From: an uncultured Clostridia bacterium
Lineage (GTDB): Bacteria > Bacillota > Clostridia > Christensenellales > UBA1242
Length of the DNA stretch: 64,000 nucleotides
Assembly (NCBI GenBank): GCA_934754475.1
Contig: CAKVHV010000002.1
Span: 124,001 to 188,000, forward strand
Direction of reading: 5' to 3'
The notes below the pieces were generated by a model. It had not been told where the DNA came from. It searched no databases and saw only the letters and a list, made by a program, of their open reading frames with translations. Positions 49,131 to 54,886 of this stretch are shown here, piece by piece. Both the position numbers and the translations under genes were made by a program. Position 1 is the stretch's first letter, and the number at the start of each line of letters is the position of its first letter.

Positions 49131-49179
49131 TTATCTAACGATAATTTTTATCTAATGATAATATCTTATCTAACGATAA
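49131..49179. promoter_or_regulatory. Three tandem TTATC-TAAY-GATAA palindromes
   Basis: Three 14-base palindromic units at 49131-49144, 49148-49161 and 49166-49179. All have identical TTATC/GATAA half sites and a TAAC or TAAT centre, repeated every 17-18 bases. They lie upstream of the UPF0104-type gene (start 49056) and 110 bases before yabP. An operator array for an unknown regulator is the simplest reading. Confidence 0.6.
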
Positions 49180-49236
49180 TATTTTAGCACAAATTTTCAA
49201 AATGGTTACATAAATTTATTAAATATAAGCATTTTT

Positions 49237-49265
49237 TCATAAATATATTTTTAAATTCATAGAAT
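49237..49265 (+). promoter_or_regulatory. Sigma-E-like promoter of yabP
   Basis: TCATAAA (49237-49243), 14 bases, then CATAGAAT (49258-49265), seven of eight against the sigma-E -10 consensus CATACAHT. The start would be near 49272, just ahead of the yabP ribosome binding site. yabP and yabQ are sigma-E genes in B. subtilis. Confidence 0.55.
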
Positions 49266-49288
49266 ATAGAAAAAATTAGGAGAGTATT

Positions 49289-49570
49289 ATGGAAAAAATA
49301 GTCAAAGAAGACAATCAAAACAAAAATGCAATGGAAAGCATACTACTTAATAATCGAAAATATTTAAAACTTGAAGGCATTGTCGAAGTTATTTCCACAA
49401 GTGATACAGCAATTAACTTAAAACTTAAAGACACATCACTATTTATATCTGGAGAACAAATCAACATTCTCAAATTAGATATAAATTCAGGAATTCTCGA
49501 AGCAGAAGGAAAATTTGCATTAATCAAATTTGGAAAATCGGGAAACTTTCTAAAAAGGTTATTTAAATGA
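49289..49570 (+). CDS. yabP: Sporulation protein YabP
   Basis: 93 residues, with AGGAG eight bases before the ATG. The body matches the YabP family: NRKYLKLEGIVEVISTSDTA (residues 22-41), then a strand-rich stretch with ISGEQINILKLDINSGILEA and a GKFALIKF end. YabP localises around the developing spore in a way that depends on the coat morphogen SpoIVA and is needed, with YabQ, for normal spore development in B. subtilis. Its stop overlaps the yabQ start (ATGA), so the two are translationally coupled. Order yabP-yabQ-divIC is the standard Firmicute arrangement. Confidence 0.92.
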   Translation: MEKIVKEDNQNKNAMESILLNNRKYLKLEGIVEVISTSDTAINLKLKDTSLFISGEQINILKLDINSGILEAEGKFALIKFGKSGNFLKRLFK

Positions 49571-49932
49571 AAATAAGTTATATCTTACAACTCAAAGATT
49601 TTAGCATAATGTTTGGGATTGGGATAATTTTAGGAATTATTTATGGGATATTAAATATCCCAAATTTTATCAAGGAATTTGTTATAATAAGAATTATTTG
49701 TGACATAATTTTTGTAAGTTTCCTTACACTTTCGTTTGTGTATCTAGTTGAACTGATTAATCTTGGAAGCATTAGAGCGTATTTATTTATAGGATATTTA
49801 CTTGGCTTTGGTCTTGAGCGAACAACTTTAGGAAAATTATTTGCCAAAGGTTACAAAAAAGTGTATAATCTAGTAATCTTAGGATTAAAACGCTTTGCAA
49901 AAAGCAAACTAGGAAATATTATATTTAAATAA
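49567..49932 (+). CDS. yabQ: Spore cortex protein YabQ
   Basis: 121 residues; the ATG overlaps the last four bases of yabP. Several hydrophobic segments (about 10-30, 36-62 and 68-84) are followed by a basic C-terminus, as in YabQ. The family's B. subtilis member is a membrane protein of the outer forespore membrane required for cortex formation. Identity is supported by the flanking yabP and divIC, by length and by the hydropathy pattern; sequence conservation in the family is low. Confidence 0.88.
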   Translation: MKISYILQLKDFSIMFGIGIILGIIYGILNIPNFIKEFVIIRIICDIIFVSFLTLSFVYLVELINLGSIRAYLFIGYLLGFGLERTTLGKLFAKGYKKVYNLVILGLKRFAKSKLGNIIFK

Positions 49933-49948
49933 TGGAAATATTTAAATA

Positions 49949-50230
49949 ATGGATAAAAAAGTCAAATCTATCAAAATTATCACAATAATTTCGGTTGTAG
50001 TAATGTTTGCTTGCATTATAATTTTGGCATGTCAATTGATTAAAATCGGCACTCTCAAAGAGAAAAACAAAGATTTGTCTACCTACAAAGAAGCACTACT
50101 CGAAGAGATATATAATTACAATTCCACAAACTCATACTATGGCAATAATAGACAAGAGTTCTTAGAAAATTACGCAAGAGAATCTCTTAACTGGGGTGAA
50201 AGTGGCGAAACTTGGTATACAAAAAAATAA
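49949..50230 (+). CDS. divIC: Septum formation initiator DivIC/FtsB-like protein
   Basis: 93 residues: short cytoplasmic start, one membrane segment (about 9-31), then a coiled-coil-like stretch (KEKNKDLSTYKEALLEEIY) and the typical ending with NRQEFLENYARESLNWGESGE, which matches the FtsB/DivIC pattern FIExYARExLxxxxxGE. DivIC forms a complex with FtsL and DivIB that controls septal peptidoglycan synthesis. It lies 16 bases after yabQ with only a weak GGAAA site. It ends the operon, with a large palindrome downstream. Confidence 0.9.
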   Translation: MDKKVKSIKIITIISVVVMFACIIILACQLIKIGTLKEKNKDLSTYKEALLEEIYNYNSTNSYYGNNRQEFLENYARESLNWGESGETWYTKK

Positions 50231-50266
50231 TTTTTTAAGAATAACAATCATCACAAGTGCATATAA

Positions 50267-50306
50267 TTTTTAAGTGATTGCATAGTACTACGCAATCACT
50301 TAAAAA
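50267..50306. terminator. 15-bp palindrome after divIC
   Basis: Perfect stem 50267-50281 with 50292-50306 and a 10-base loop, 36 bases past the divIC stop. The A and T runs are inside the stem, and no separate T run follows on the plus strand, so it may stabilise or process the transcript's 3' end rather than terminate intrinsically. Confidence 0.5.
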
Positions 50307-50418
50307 CTTCCAAAATAAGTTGTTTTTTCAAGTATACACAATTAACGTTTAAGAATAATCATTTGACGACTACTTGCAAGCATCAAAAAATTATTTTAAT
50401 ATTTTTTTTCAAAAACCA

Positions 50419-50448
50419 TTGACATAAGTTGTATTATCGTGATATACT
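50419..50448 (+). promoter_or_regulatory. Promoter of tRNA-fMet
   Basis: TTGACA (50419-50424), 18 bases, TATACT (50443-50448). The tRNA starts 16 bases later. Confidence 0.75.
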
Positions 50449-50463
50449 TAACTTGTTATATAT

Positions 50464-50541
50464 CGCGGGGAGGAGCAGTTCGGTCGCTCGTCGGGCTCAT
50501 AACCCGAAGGTCGTGTGGTTCAAATCCCACCCCCGCTACCA
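50464..50541 (+). tRNA. Initiator tRNA-fMet (CAT), atypical
   Basis: The sequence opens CGCGGGG and ends CCCCGCT-ACCA, with anticodon loop CTCATAA (anticodon CAT) on a stem with three G-C pairs, the initiator hallmark, and an unpaired first base (C1 against T72). CCA is encoded. It is 78 bases, one more than usual: the T-stem reads GTG-T-GG against CCCAC, leaving a bulged T. Position 8 is A instead of the near-invariant T, and position 21 is C instead of A. Promoter and terminator look good. It may be a decaying or specialised copy of the initiator; a normal one may exist elsewhere. Confidence 0.85.
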
Positions 50542-50545
50542 CTTC

Positions 50546-50573
50546 GAACACGATTTTTTCGTGTTCTTTTTTT
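50546..50573 (+). terminator. Terminator of tRNA-fMet
   Basis: 8-bp stem (GAACACGA 50546-50553 with TCGTGTTC 50559-50566), loop of five T, then seven T. It is repeated at 50780-50808 in the second tandem copy. Confidence 0.85.
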
Positions 50574-50580
50574 CGCTTTT

Positions 50581-50641
50581 GTGGGATTTGTGCGAGTTTT
50601 ACTCGCCAGATAGCATAGCTATCTTAACCACACTCCTTCGG
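50581..50641. ncRNA. Split antisense T-arm element, copy 1 (fMet)
   Basis: GTGGGATTTG (50581-50590) is the exact reverse complement of tRNA bases 50521-50530, and AACCACAC (50626-50633) that of 50513-50520, so together they invert 18 contiguous tRNA bases. They are separated by a 35-base insert lying between the complements of C56 and T55. The insert has two hairpins: GCGAGT-TTT-ACTCGC (50592-50606) and AGATAGC-ATA-GCTATCT (50608-50624). The flanks can pair as the T-stem does, which makes a three-way junction. Listed as a candidate structured RNA or DNA element; transcription is not shown. Confidence 0.6.
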
Positions 50642-50815
50642 TCGTGTTTGTAGTCCGAGTTCCCTTCGTATCGTATTCCCTTTCGTTCTCTCCTTTATTT
50701 TGTTGTCTTTATATAATCCAACTACTCACGGACAAATGACGCTTTCGCTTATTGCACATCCCACCCCCGCTACCACTTCGAACACGATTTCTTCGTGTTC
50801 TTTTTTTTCGCTCTT

Positions 50816-50877
50816 GTGGGATTTGTGCGAGTTTCCACTCGCCAGATAGCTTTGCTATCTTAACCACACTCCTTCGG
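50816..50877. ncRNA. Split antisense T-arm element, copy 2 (fMet)
   Basis: Same design as copy 1: GTGGGATTTG (50816-50825), hairpins GCGAGT-TTCC-ACTCGC (50827-50842) and AGATAGC-TTT-GCTATCT (50844-50860), then AACCACAC (50862-50869). Stems are identical to copy 1 while both loops differ, which points to selection or recent copying of the stems. Confidence 0.6.
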
Positions 50878-50973
50878 TCGTGCTTGTAGTCCGAGTTTCC
50901 TTCGTATCGTATTCCCTTTCGTTCTCTCCTTTATTTTGCTGTTTTTATACAATCCAACTACTTACGGCACAAA

Positions 50974-51000
50974 AAAAATGGCGTAATTTACGCCATTTTT
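50974..51000 (-). terminator. Terminator of paralog D
   Basis: Stem ATGGCGTAA/TTACGCCAT (50978-50996) extended by A/T pairs on both ends, loop of one to three bases, 12 bases past the stop of the gene at 51013. Confidence 0.8.
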
Positions 51001-51012
51001 CACAAAGACTTA

Positions 51013-51492
51013 TTATCTTTCCAATTCATCTTCATCAACGAAACAATCTTTATTTTCAATACAGTTTCTCAATGCAATGGATGAAACAGCAGCACCGATA
51101 GCTGAAGGTATTATAATTGCTTGTCCAACGTCCGACTTAGCAAATGCTTCTTTATGTTTTTCTTTGGTTTCATCATCAGCAAATTCTCTTAGGTATCTAC
51201 GAACCGACTCACTTGACTCCAAATCTTTCATGCCTTCTCTAAATTCTTCATAAGTCGAAGCACCTTCTTTAAATCTACTAGTCAAATAGTCTTCTCTAGT
51301 TTTAACGTATTCCATATAAGTACTTGACTTACTAAATTCATCTTCAATCTTTTTTGACTCCAAATCGTATTTAACAGCACTTATAGCACCGCCAACCAAT
51401 GCAGTAGCAAATAGAACCGAACAACATCCAGTGGCAACAATTGGCGCCACGCTTCTTAATATTTTATGTTTTTTCAACACACCATTTTTCAT
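51013..51492 (-). CDS. Small two-segment membrane protein, paralog D of a four-gene family
   Basis: 159 residues with GGGAG before the ATG. I do not recognise a named family. A basic start is followed by a membrane segment (about 16-40). Then comes a helical, charged middle with the shared pattern DEFxxxxxYxxYV...TYEEF...SSESV...FADDETKE, a second hydrophobic segment (about 126-142), and an acidic end DEDELER. Paralogs A-C lie directly upstream in the same order. It differs from them in having its own consensus promoter with a palindrome and in being separated by a terminator. Function unknown; a membrane stress or envelope-defence role would be guesswork. Confidence 0.8.
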   Translation of the reverse strand: MKNGVLKKHKILRSVAPIVATGCCSVLFATALVGGAISAVKYDLESKKIEDEFSKSSTYMEYVKTREDYLTSRFKEGASTYEEFREGMKDLESSESVRRYLREFADDETKEKHKEAFAKSDVGQAIIIPSAIGAAVSSIALRNCIENKDCFVDEDELER

Positions 51493-51558
51493 AAAATTTC
51501 TCCCAATATTTTAAATTTAATAACACATAATCCCTTCAGTTATTTTGTTATTATTCAA

Positions 51559-51596
51559 ATTATAGCATAAATATTCACAATTGTCAATATGTGAAT
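51559..51596 (-). promoter_or_regulatory. Consensus promoter with overlapping palindrome for paralog D
   Basis: On the minus strand a perfect TTGACA (51582-51587), 17 bases, perfect TATAAT (51559-51564). An inverted repeat ATTCACA/TGTGAAT (51573-51579 and 51590-51596) brackets the -35 box, as an operator would. Confidence 0.7.
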
Positions 51597-51610
51597 TTTA
51601 GAAAATACCA

Positions 51611-51640
51611 CAAAAAAACGGAGTCTTTGACCCCATTTTC
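51611..51640 (-). terminator. Terminator after paralog C
   Basis: Minus-strand stem GGGGTC-AAA-GACTCC (51620-51634, one wobble) followed by CG and seven T. It separates the A-B-C transcript from the gene for D. Confidence 0.65.
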
Positions 51641-51670
51641 AGTTACAAATTTATTAATAATTATAAAAAT

Positions 51671-52138
51671 TTACATTTCCATTTCGTCGTCTTTTGCATA
51701 AAAGCCATTTTTGGAAATATCATCAACCATATTAGCAGCAACTACTCCACAAGCCAAAGCACTTACAACACCAGAAACACCACTAACACTCGAAGCAGTA
51801 GCACTAAGTTTGTAGTCTTTCATTTGACTCTTGGAAGCATACATATCAAAAGCATTGTTTAGAGTCTTTTCGCTTTGAACATCGTTTAGCACTTTCCAGT
51901 AATCTTTTGCTGTATATAAACCCATATCTAAGCACTTTTTTGCTCTTTCTTGTTCACTTTCAACATATTCAATATAATTTCTATTTGTCTTTGCAAAATC
52001 ATTTTTGACATTCATTGCATCATAAGCATTGTTCACTGCTTGCACAGTTCCAAATACAGTACTTCCAAGTAGTCCAAGTGTTATTAGCATTTTTGCCAAA
52101 ACTGGCTTTCTTACGACTTTTTTATTTTTAATTTTCAT
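51671..52138 (-). CDS. Small two-segment membrane protein, paralog C
   Basis: 155 residues from the ATG at 52138, preceded by GGAG; a GTG at 52153 in frame lacks a binding site. It has a basic N-terminus and a membrane segment at about 14-37. The shared core is NDFAKTNRNYIEYV...YTAKDY...SEKTLNNAFDMYAS, followed by a hydrophobic segment (about 112-135) and an acidic tail KDDEMEM. It is related to paralogs A, B and D over its whole length, with the strongest match in the DFxxxxxxYxxY and SxxxxxxAxxxxA blocks. It ends the A-B-C group. Confidence 0.8.
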   Translation of the reverse strand: MKIKNKKVVRKPVLAKMLITLGLLGSTVFGTVQAVNNAYDAMNVKNDFAKTNRNYIEYVESEQERAKKCLDMGLYTAKDYWKVLNDVQSEKTLNNAFDMYASKSQMKDYKLSATASSVSGVSGVVSALACGVVAANMVDDISKNGFYAKDDEMEM

Positions 52139-52198
52139 AATTTTCTCCACCACATTTATTACAAATCAAAAAACCAAAATTATTTTCCCATTTTTAAA

Positions 52199-52702
52199 TC
52201 AAAGTTGTTTTTCGTCTTCGTCTTTTTTGCTTTCATAAGTGGTCTCAATAAGACCATTTGCAACAAGACTAACCAATGTGTCAACACCTGTTCCCAAACA
52301 AGCGAGTGTTCCACCAAGTAGTCCAAATGCTGAAGCATAATTCAAATAAGACAACTCCTTGACTTTCTCTTTTTTAGGTTCACTAGCATATTTATCAAAT
52401 GCTTCGCTAATTGACTCTTTTGAATTGATTTTTTCAAGTCTTCGCATGTATTCAATATATGTAAGTTCTTTTGCTTCATATTGTTGTTTTGCCTTTGTTT
52501 GTTCAGCTTGAATATAATTTACAAACTCTTCACTTGAATTAGCAAAGTCCGCTTCGATATTTTGAATTTTTTTAGCCGAATTTTTAACCCCTAATGCACC
52601 ACCAGCAAAAAAACATCCACTAACCAAAAGACCACCTATAGCCTTGGCTGTAACTTTACTCAATTTGCGTTTTACTATGTAATCATTAATATTATCTTTC
52701 AT
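52199..52702 (-). CDS. Small two-segment membrane protein, paralog B
   Basis: 167 residues from the ATG at 52702, with a GGGGG run five bases before it; an in-frame TTG at 52714 is less likely. A membrane segment at about 20-40 is followed by the family core ADFANSSEEFVNYI...LTYIEYMRRLEKINSKESI-EAFDKYAS. A second hydrophobic segment (about 125-150) precedes a charged tail ending KKDEDEKQL. Gaps to A (21 bases) and C (60 bases) are short, so A, B and C are probably one transcript. Confidence 0.8.
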   Translation of the reverse strand: MKDNINDYIVKRKLSKVTAKAIGGLLVSGCFFAGGALGVKNSAKKIQNIEADFANSSEEFVNYIQAEQTKAKQQYEAKELTYIEYMRRLEKINSKESISEAFDKYASEPKKEKVKELSYLNYASAFGLLGGTLACLGTGVDTLVSLVANGLIETTYESKKDEDEKQL

Positions 52703-52723
52703 AATAACCCCCAAAAAATCAAA

Positions 52724-53257
52724 CTATTTTGTCATTTCTTCTTCGTCTTTTTCTTTTTTGGTTTTAATTATTGTTTCTGTAAAACCATCAAAACCTATAT
52801 CACATGCAGTTATAATACTTGAAACAGCTAATCCAACAGCACTCATTGTACCAACACTAGTATAACCATTCTTAGTTTCTATACAATCATCGTATTCTTC
52901 TTTAACATCATCATCTGCAAAAAGAGTCATTGCTCGGTCAACATTATCCATGCTATTAACTTTCGACTTTTTCTTCGCCCATTCTTCGAAAGTCATATCT
53001 CCAGAACCATTGTTATATTCATAATCAACTTCAGCATTCTTTCTTGCAATATATTCTCTATACTCAATATTATTGTTGATAAAGTCGCTTTTGATGCTTT
53101 TAATGTTTTTGTTTGCATTTTTGTATCCAGAAATACAACCAGCAACCAATACTCCAGATAAAGCAATCGCACCGAGACCACCCAGCACACTAGGTCTAAT
53201 AACCTTTACAACTTTTGGTTTATTATCTTTATCTTTTACTAATTTCTTTTTTGACAT
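52724..53257 (-). CDS. Small two-segment membrane protein, paralog A
   Basis: 177 residues, AAGGTGG before the ATG. This is the first and longest of the family: a lysine-rich start, a membrane segment (about 24-44), the core SDFINNNIEYREYI...MTFEEWAKKKSKVNSMDNV-RAMTLFADDDVKEEY, a second hydrophobic stretch (about 132-152) and an acidic tail KDEEEMTK. No catalytic motif or known domain was recognised. It is divergent from tRNA-Met, and its promoter lies about 45 bases before the ATG. Confidence 0.8.
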   Translation of the reverse strand: MSKKKLVKDKDNKPKVVKVIRPSVLGGLGAIALSGVLVAGCISGYKNANKNIKSIKSDFINNNIEYREYIARKNAEVDYEYNNGSGDMTFEEWAKKKSKVNSMDNVDRAMTLFADDDVKEEYDDCIETKNGYTSVGTMSAVGLAVSSIITACDIGFDGFTETIIKTKKEKDEEEMTK

Positions 53258-53296
53258 AATTTTACCACCTTAAATCATTTTTTTAATTACAAGTTG

Positions 53297-53325
53297 ATTA
53301 TATCAAAAATTTTGGGCGATTTCAA
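53297..53325 (-). promoter_or_regulatory. Promoter of the paralog A-B-C group
   Basis: On the minus strand TTGAAA (53320-53325), 17 bases, TATAAT (53297-53302). It is back to back with the tRNA-Met promoter. Confidence 0.65.
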
Positions 53326-53362
53326 TACCCTTTTAAAAATTTTTTTAGTTTTAAAAAAACAC

Positions 53363-53391
53363 TTGACATGGGATACAAATTGTAGTAAGAT
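53363..53391 (+). promoter_or_regulatory. Promoter of tRNA-Met
   Basis: TTGACA (53363-53368), 17 bases, TAAGAT (53386-53391). The tRNA starts 20 bases later. Confidence 0.65.
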
Positions 53392-53410
53392 ATTTGAGTA
53401 CAAAAAATTT

Positions 53411-53487
53411 GGCGGCGTAGCTTAGTTGGCTATAGCATTCGGTTCATACCCGAAAGGTCGTAGGTTCGAGTCCCACCGCCGCTACCA
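53411..53487 (+). tRNA. tRNA-Met (CAT), elongator type
   Basis: 77 bases including encoded CCA. Acceptor GGCGGCG pairs with CGCCGCT (G1-T72 wobble), the anticodon stem is TTCGG/CCGAA and the loop TTCATAC gives anticodon CAT. T8, A14 and A21 are normal. The T-stem GTAGG/CCCAC has an A-C mismatch in the middle. A paired first base and a stem without three G-C pairs separate it from the initiator. A tRNA-Ile with modified CAT cannot be excluded. Confidence 0.88.
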
Positions 53488-53493
53488 AAAATT

Positions 53494-53517
53494 AAGCACC
53501 TTATTTGGTGCTTTTTT
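53494..53517 (+). terminator. Terminator of tRNA-Met
   Basis: 7-bp stem AAGCACC/GGTGCTT (53494-53500, 53507-53513), loop of six, then a T run. Confidence 0.85.
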
Positions 53518-53530
53518 CGTTATCGTCGTT

Positions 53531-53615
53531 GTGCCTTGGATGCTTATAGCATCCTTGACATCTAAACGATGTCATCGAACCTTGGTAGTTGTCGCTCTCC
53601 ACAAGTGCAAGCACT
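53531..53615. ncRNA. Eroded split antisense T-arm element (Met)
   Basis: Two adjacent hairpins, GGATGCT-TAT-AGCATCC (53538-53554) and TGACATC-TAAAC-GATGTCA (53556-53574), are followed by TCGAACCT (53575-53582), the reverse complement of tRNA T-loop and T-stem bases. The left antisense arm (GTGCCTTG 53531-53538) is only a loose match to the expected GTGGGACTCG. A third small hairpin, AAGTGC-AA-GCACTT, lies just beyond at about 53603-53616. It has the same position and two-hairpin design as the fMet and Glu elements but different stem sequences. Confidence 0.45.
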
Positions 53616-53709
53616 TCTCGCTCCAACAAATATATCAAAAAATAAAAAAACAATTAAAAGCTTTTTACACTTGAACAATTTGTGTTAAAATAACAAAAAG
53701 GAGACAAGT

Positions 53710-54192
53710 ATGAGACATTTACAAATAGTTCCACCAATTAAATTAGATGAAATGAAAACTTATTTTTACGACTACTTACGAGAACTCTCGGAATTTGACC
53801 CAGACATACTCTTTGATGAACATGGCACTCCTATCTACAAATGGTACGAATACTATTGGAAAGACAAGGAACGTTATCCGTTTTACCTAATTATAGATGA
53901 ACAAATTGCGGGACTTGCTATGATAAGAGAAATGAATAAAACGTCTTATGATATTGCAGAATTTTATGTTTTGCCAAAATTTAGACAAGATAGTAATGCA
54001 ATTTGGTTTGCCACAGAACTCACAAAATTATTTGACGGGCAATTTACATTTTCAACACGATTTTCAAATCCTAGAGCAATCAAATTTTGGGGTAAATTTG
54101 CACAATTGTTCAGTAACAACGAATATGTTGACGACGAAATCTGGAGAAATTGGACGATCAGAAAAAATCCACATAATCTAGTTCAAAAATAA
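53710..54192 (+). CDS. GNAT-family N-acetyltransferase
   Basis: 160 residues, AAGGAG before the ATG. The arrangement is GNAT-like: an N-terminal helix region with ELSEFDPDILFDEHGTPIYK (residues 26-45), a central strand PFYLIIDEQIAGLAMIRE (57-74), then IAEFYVLPKFRQDSNAIWFA, which matches motif A where acetyl-CoA pyrophosphate binds, although the usual RGxGxG/A loop is RQDSNA. A late strand-helix with NPRAIKFWGKF resembles motif B. Members transfer acetyl groups from acetyl-CoA to amines; the substrate is not predictable. It stands alone between tRNA-Met and a terminator. Confidence 0.75.
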   Translation: MRHLQIVPPIKLDEMKTYFYDYLRELSEFDPDILFDEHGTPIYKWYEYYWKDKERYPFYLIIDEQIAGLAMIREMNKTSYDIAEFYVLPKFRQDSNAIWFATELTKLFDGQFTFSTRFSNPRAIKFWGKFAQLFSNNEYVDDEIWRNWTIRKNPHNLVQK

Positions 54193-54206
54193 AAAACAAA
54201 TACAAA

Positions 54207-54246
54207 AAAAACACACAATATTTGATACGATATATTGTGTGTTTTT
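54207..54246. terminator. Bidirectional terminator
   Basis: Stem ACACACAATAT/ATATTGTGTGT (54211-54221, 54232-54242), loop of ten, flanked by A and T runs that extend the stem. It lies between the convergent acetyltransferase gene (plus) and the Cys4/Lys-Thr gene (minus). Confidence 0.8.
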
Positions 54247-54265
54247 ATTTATTTGATTATTTCAA

Positions 54266-54619
54266 TTATTTCTTTGTTGTCTTTTTTGTAGAACTTTTTA
54301 CTGTCGACTTTTTTGTAGTCTTTTTAGTTTTTGTTTCTTTTGACTTTGTAGTCTTTTTTGTAGAACTTTTTGTGGCTTTTTTGGTTGTCTTTTTAGGCTC
54401 AACAATTTCAAACTTAGAAGGCTCTGCACCAATAACCAATTCGTGATTTTCCATAATATCTACGTTGTAATATCTATTAAATGCTTTTTCACAAGGATTT
54501 TCCAAATTTTTATCACACATCATACAATAATCAAAACTTCCACAAGCATCAAAGCCTAGTCTTATACTTTTTTCCCATTTAATTGAATCTAATTCTCTTT
54601 GTTTTTCTGAAACTGCCAT
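54266..54619 (-). CDS. Small Cys4 protein with a Lys/Thr/Ser-rich H1-like tail
   Basis: 117 residues, AAGGAG nine bases before the ATG. The N-terminal half contains DACGSFDYCMMCDKNLENPC, with Cys at 26, 32, 35 and 43 (C-x5-C-x2-C-x7-C), suggestive of one zinc site. The last 42 residues or so (76-117) are almost only Lys, Thr and Ser in repeats of TKKTTK type, like histone H1 or HU-tail extensions that bind nucleic acid. I do not know a named family. DNA or RNA binding is inference from the tail; the gene is next to tRNA-Glu and transcribed away from it. Confidence 0.7.
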   Translation of the reverse strand: MAVSEKQRELDSIKWEKSIRLGFDACGSFDYCMMCDKNLENPCEKAFNRYYNVDIMENHELVIGAEPSKFEIVEPKKTTKKATKSSTKKTTKSKETKTKKTTKKSTVKSSTKKTTKK

Positions 54620-54725
54620 AATTATCTCCTTATTTCATGTCATTATTTAAACAAATATACAATTAATTGTCAAATATTATTCTTAAATTCAAAAAAATAA
54701 TTTTAAAAATATTTTTGCAAAACTG

Positions 54726-54754
54726 TTGACAATGACAAAATTTTCTATTATACT
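54726..54754 (+). promoter_or_regulatory. Promoter of tRNA-Glu
   Basis: TTGACA (54726-54731), 17 bases, TATACT (54749-54754); the tRNA starts 23 bases later. Confidence 0.75.
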
Positions 54755-54776
54755 ACCTTTGTCAATTTTGAAGTTT

Positions 54777-54851
54777 GGTCCCATGGTCAAGTGGTTAAGA
54801 CATCGCCCTTTCACGGCGGTAACAGGGGTTCGAGTCCCCTTGGGACTACCA
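54777..54851 (+). tRNA. tRNA-Glu (TTC)
   Basis: 75 bases with encoded CCA. Acceptor GGTCCCA pairs with TGGGACT (G1-T72 wobble), the anticodon stem TCGCC/GGCGG carries loop CTTTCAC with anticodon TTC, and the T-stem AGGGG/CCCCT is perfect. D-loop and T-loop (TTCGAGT) are normal. It has a clear promoter and terminator. Confidence 0.95.
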
Positions 54852-54858
54852 TATTAAC

Positions 54859-54879
54859 AAGCCCGTTTAGGGCTTTTTT
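54859..54879 (+). terminator. Terminator of tRNA-Glu
   Basis: 6-bp stem AAGCCC/GGGCTT (54859-54864, 54870-54875), loop GTTTA, then a T run. A near-identical copy occurs at about 55041-55062. Confidence 0.85.
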
Positions 54880-54886
54880 CTATTTC

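Larger units (their letters stand above)
50524..50970. repeat. Tandem duplication of tRNA-fMet 3' end, terminator and hairpin module
   Basis: Two direct copies about 234 bases apart: 50524 to about 50733 and 50758 to about 50968. Each starts with the last 18 bases of the tRNA, ATCCCACCCCCGCTACCA. It then has the terminator, the split antisense T-arm with two hairpins, and a pyrimidine-rich tail with TTCGTATCGTATTCCCTTTC. Between them are 24 bases of unmatched sequence. Differences are mostly in hairpin loops and T runs. The second copy has only the tRNA 3' fragment, not a whole tRNA. Confidence 0.85.

Noticed and set aside
50429..50653. Small reading frame across tRNA-fMet
   Set aside because: It overlaps the tRNA, promoter and terminator and has no ribosome binding site. 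The similar frame at 53426-53674 across tRNA-Met is rejected for the same reason.
50524..50970. CRISPR array
   Set aside because: There are only two repeats of more than 200 bases, with an internal terminator and no short regular spacers or cas genes.
54222..54446. Plus-strand frame rich in Phe and Val
   Set aside because: It is the antisense shadow of the Lys/Thr-rich tail of the minus-strand gene.
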